NCBI GenBank assembly: GCA_022865595.1
Contig: JALHTE010000246.1
Location: 1-38,300, forward strand
Direction: 5' to 3'
Origin: Steroidobacteraceae bacterium
GTDB taxonomy: Bacteria; Pseudomonadota; Gammaproteobacteria; Steroidobacterales; Steroidobacteraceae
DNA: 38,300 nt
The notes beneath the pieces were generated by a model. That model searched no databases, was not told the DNA's origin, and worked only from the letters and a program-made list of their open reading frames with translations. The first letter of the stretch is position 1. The number at the start of each line of letters is the position of its first letter. The translations under genes were made by a program, and so were the position numbers. Below are positions 36,532 through 38,300 of this stretch, one piece after another.

Positions 36532-37581
36532 ATGGTGAAGACTCCCAGCCTGCTCGACATCGTCAAGCTCCTGCCGTCCCGTGACATCACGCGTGCGGCA
36601 AAGGCCCTCGGCCTGTCGCCGGACACGCTCCTGAAGCGCGTCGGGTCGCTCGAGTCGGTGGTTGGCACCAAGCTGATGGACACAGCCGCGAAGGCGCTGA
36701 AGCCCGGCGAGGCCGGCCGCCTGATGATCGACCACGCGAGCCGGATATTCACCCAGGCCCGCGATTTCACCCGGGACCTCGAGGAACTGGCCGGCCTGCA
36801 GGCGCCCGAGATCGTCTTTGGCACTGACATGTTCGCCGCGGAACTGCCGCTCGGCATTGCGCTCGGACGCATGGCAACCGCCAATTCCCGACTGCGGGTG
36901 CACACGGTGACCGCGAACTTCGACGAGCTCGCCCGGTCTGTGATGGCCGGCAAGATCGAATTCGCAATTGCCGATACGACCACCGCCGAGCGCCACCCAA
37001 CCCGGCTCGCCATCGAACCCGTGGCGGAACACCGCGTGTTCTTCTTCACCCGCCCGGGGCACCCGCTGACGGCAGCCCGGGAGCACTCGCTCGAAACACT
37101 GCTGGTCTTTCCGCTTGCTGCCTCGCGCGTTCCACACCGAATCGCGATGCACATCGGTCGTGCCATGCCGAACGCGAAGGTCGAGCGCGAGACGGGCGAC
37201 CTGACGCCCAGCCTGATGCTCGATTGCTTCTCCACCGTGAAGGCGGCGGTACTGGCGGGGGACGCGATCGGACTGGCGCCGCTCACCGCGATCGAGGCGG
37301 AGCTGCGGGCCGGGAAAGTCGCGCTCGTGCCATTCGATGCGCCGTGGCTGCACCTGAGCTACGGACTCTTCTATCCACGCAAGCGCACGCTGTCGCGTGC
37401 AGCGCAACTGTTCGTCACCCAGCTGCGACAGGTCGAAACCGACATCCAGACGCGAGAACACAAGGCGCTCGCGCGTATGGACGTGAAAAAAAGGCCGAGC
37501 CGCAAGACTGCGAAATCGCGCGCGGCCAGTTCCCCCGCGGCGGCAAAGCGGCGGCGCACACCGCAGAGGGGTCGTAAGTGA
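36532..37581 (+). CDS. LysR-family transcriptional regulator
   Basis: A 349-residue LysR-type regulator. The N-terminal winged helix is clear (DITRAAKALGLSPDTLLKRVGSLE and GTKLMDTAAKALKPGEAG), though TLLKRVGSLE is less common than the usual S(Q)xxLE pattern. An effector domain with the two-lobed fold follows (IEFAIADTTTAERHP; AAVLAGDAIGLAPLTAI). The C-terminal 40 residues are an added basic Ala/Lys/Arg-rich tail. Ribosome site GGAGA precedes ATG 36532. Its divergent placement suggests it controls the acyl-CoA operon, and it also heads a coupled pair with the M64 peptidase gene. Confidence 0.88.
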   Translation: MVKTPSLLDIVKLLPSRDITRAAKALGLSPDTLLKRVGSLESVVGTKLMDTAAKALKPGEAGRLMIDHASRIFTQARDFTRDLEELAGLQAPEIVFGTDMFAAELPLGIALGRMATANSRLRVHTVTANFDELARSVMAGKIEFAIADTTTAERHPTRLAIEPVAEHRVFFFTRPGHPLTAAREHSLETLLVFPLAASRVPHRIAMHIGRAMPNAKVERETGDLTPSLMLDCFSTVKAAVLAGDAIGLAPLTAIEAELRAGKVALVPFDAPWLHLSYGLFYPRKRTLSRAAQLFVTQLRQVETDIQTREHKALARMDVKKRPSRKTAKSRAASSPAAAKRRRTPQRGRK

Positions 37582-38300
37582 TCCGGCGCGTGGCGCTGGT
37601 GCTGGCGGCGACGGCCCTGGCTGTGGCTGCAATGCCCGCAGCGGGTGCCGAGCAACCCGCAACCATGCGCGTTGATTACTTCCACACCGGGGGCCAGGGC
37701 GCCGAGATCTATTCCGTGGGCCGGATCGTCATCGAGCCGCTGCCGTGGCCCGGCAGCCTCGCGCGCGCCGTGGATGACACCGATCTCGGCACCTACCGTT
37801 TCGAGGTCCGCGACGCGGCCGGCACGCTGCTTTATTCGCGCGCCTTCGACTCGATCTACGCCGAGTGGGCCACGACCGCCGAGGCCGGCACGATGCACCG
37901 AACCTTCGAGGATTCATTGCGATTTCCGGCACCCGCCGGTCCGGTTACGATCACGCTGCAGGAGCGAAATGCTCAGCAGGTCTTCGCGACCGTCTGGCAG
38001 CTGGCGATCGACCCGGCCGACCCCTTCATCGATCACGCACCCCCCGCCAGGCAGCAGTTGCTCGAGATCGAGCACAACGGCGCCCCGCCCGACAAGGTGG
38101 ACGTGCTGCTGGTCGGCGACGGCTACACCGCTGCCGAGTGCGCGCAGAAGTTTCGCCCCGACGCCGAGCGGCTGGTGGCCGCGCTGTTCCGCCACGAGCC
38201 GTTCAAGTCCAGGCGCCGGGACTTCAACGTCTGGGGCCTGTGTCCGCCGGCGGCGGAATCCGGTATTTCGCGTCCATCCACCGGCATCTATCGCCGCACA
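37578..38300 (+). CDS. Exported M64 (IgA peptidase-like) metallopeptidase, 3' end beyond the window
   Basis: 241 codons are visible and the frame is still open at the edge. The start is GTG, in a GTGA overlap of 4 nt with the LysR stop, with GAGGGG upstream. The signal peptide is MIRRVALVLAATALAVAAMPAAGA. The next part (VDYFHTGGQGAEIYSVGRI) looks like the N-terminal domain of peptidase family M64. The start of the catalytic domain is visible as VDVLLVGDGYTAAE and LFRHEPFKSRRRDFNVWGL. The zinc-binding HExxH is not yet reached, so activity cannot be judged. Coupling to a LysR gene is unusual but the overlap is clear. Confidence 0.85.
   Translation, partial: MIRRVALVLAATALAVAAMPAAGAEQPATMRVDYFHTGGQGAEIYSVGRIVIEPLPWPGSLARAVDDTDLGTYRFEVRDAAGTLLYSRAFDSIYAEWATTAEAGTMHRTFEDSLRFPAPAGPVTITLQERNAQQVFATVWQLAIDPADPFIDHAPPARQQLLEIEHNGAPPDKVDVLLVGDGYTAAECAQKFRPDAERLVAALFRHEPFKSRRRDFNVWGLCPPAAESGISRPSTGIYRRT

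Overview
The window looks like chromosomal DNA of a high-GC, non-enteric gammaproteobacterium. Supporting evidence is the order ffs-dnaX-ybaB-recR, a divergent ppsR/ppsA pair, a DUF1249 (YqiB-like) gene, a short type I queF, tail-specific protease and wax-ester-synthase/DGAT genes. Base composition and codon use look even throughout. I see no IS element, phage gene, tRNA, rRNA or CRISPR array. The lineage cannot be fixed further by reading alone; a deep-branching marine or soil group is a guess.

Left part (1-9381): a truncated exported protein of GloVer (TIGR03803-type) repeats, then divergently an ABC-F ATPase of YheS type. Facing it is a leftward run of three oxidoreductases: a Gfo/Idh/MocA dehydrogenase, an FMN-dependent alpha-hydroxy acid oxidase and a zeta-crystallin-like quinone reductase. 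Next come two overlapping small unknown genes, a small membrane protein and the periplasmic tail-specific protease Prc.

Middle part (9382-25478): an RND efflux operon with one lipoprotein adaptor and two different inner-membrane permeases, under a strong sigma70 promoter whose -35 box lies in a perfect 8+8 bp inverted repeat. Then a leftward coiled-coil gene and DUF1249 gene, and the ppsR/ppsA pair that controls and makes PEP synthase. A 369-bp gap between ppsA and recR has no gene but holds three copies of a 22-nt motif; two sit as loops of long perfect hairpins whose stems differ. The replication/recombination block recR, ybaB, dnaX follows, with the SRP RNA gene upstream of dnaX, then queF.

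Right part (25482-38300): an exported M3 oligopeptidase, an alpha/beta hydrolase, and two divergent wax ester synthase/DGAT genes. One of these is cut short by a TAG codon, after which the reading frame stays open for a plausible 47-residue C-terminus. Then comes a leftward operon for acyl-CoA catabolism: a large FadE/DmdC-like dehydrogenase, an APH-fold kinase, an ACAD10/11-like dehydrogenase and an SDR. A divergent LysR regulator faces it and is translationally coupled to an M64-type peptidase gene that runs off the right edge. The kinase/dehydrogenase pair matches the two halves of human ACAD11 and bacterial LvaA/LvaC, which suggests use of 4-hydroxy fatty acids next to storage-lipid synthesis.
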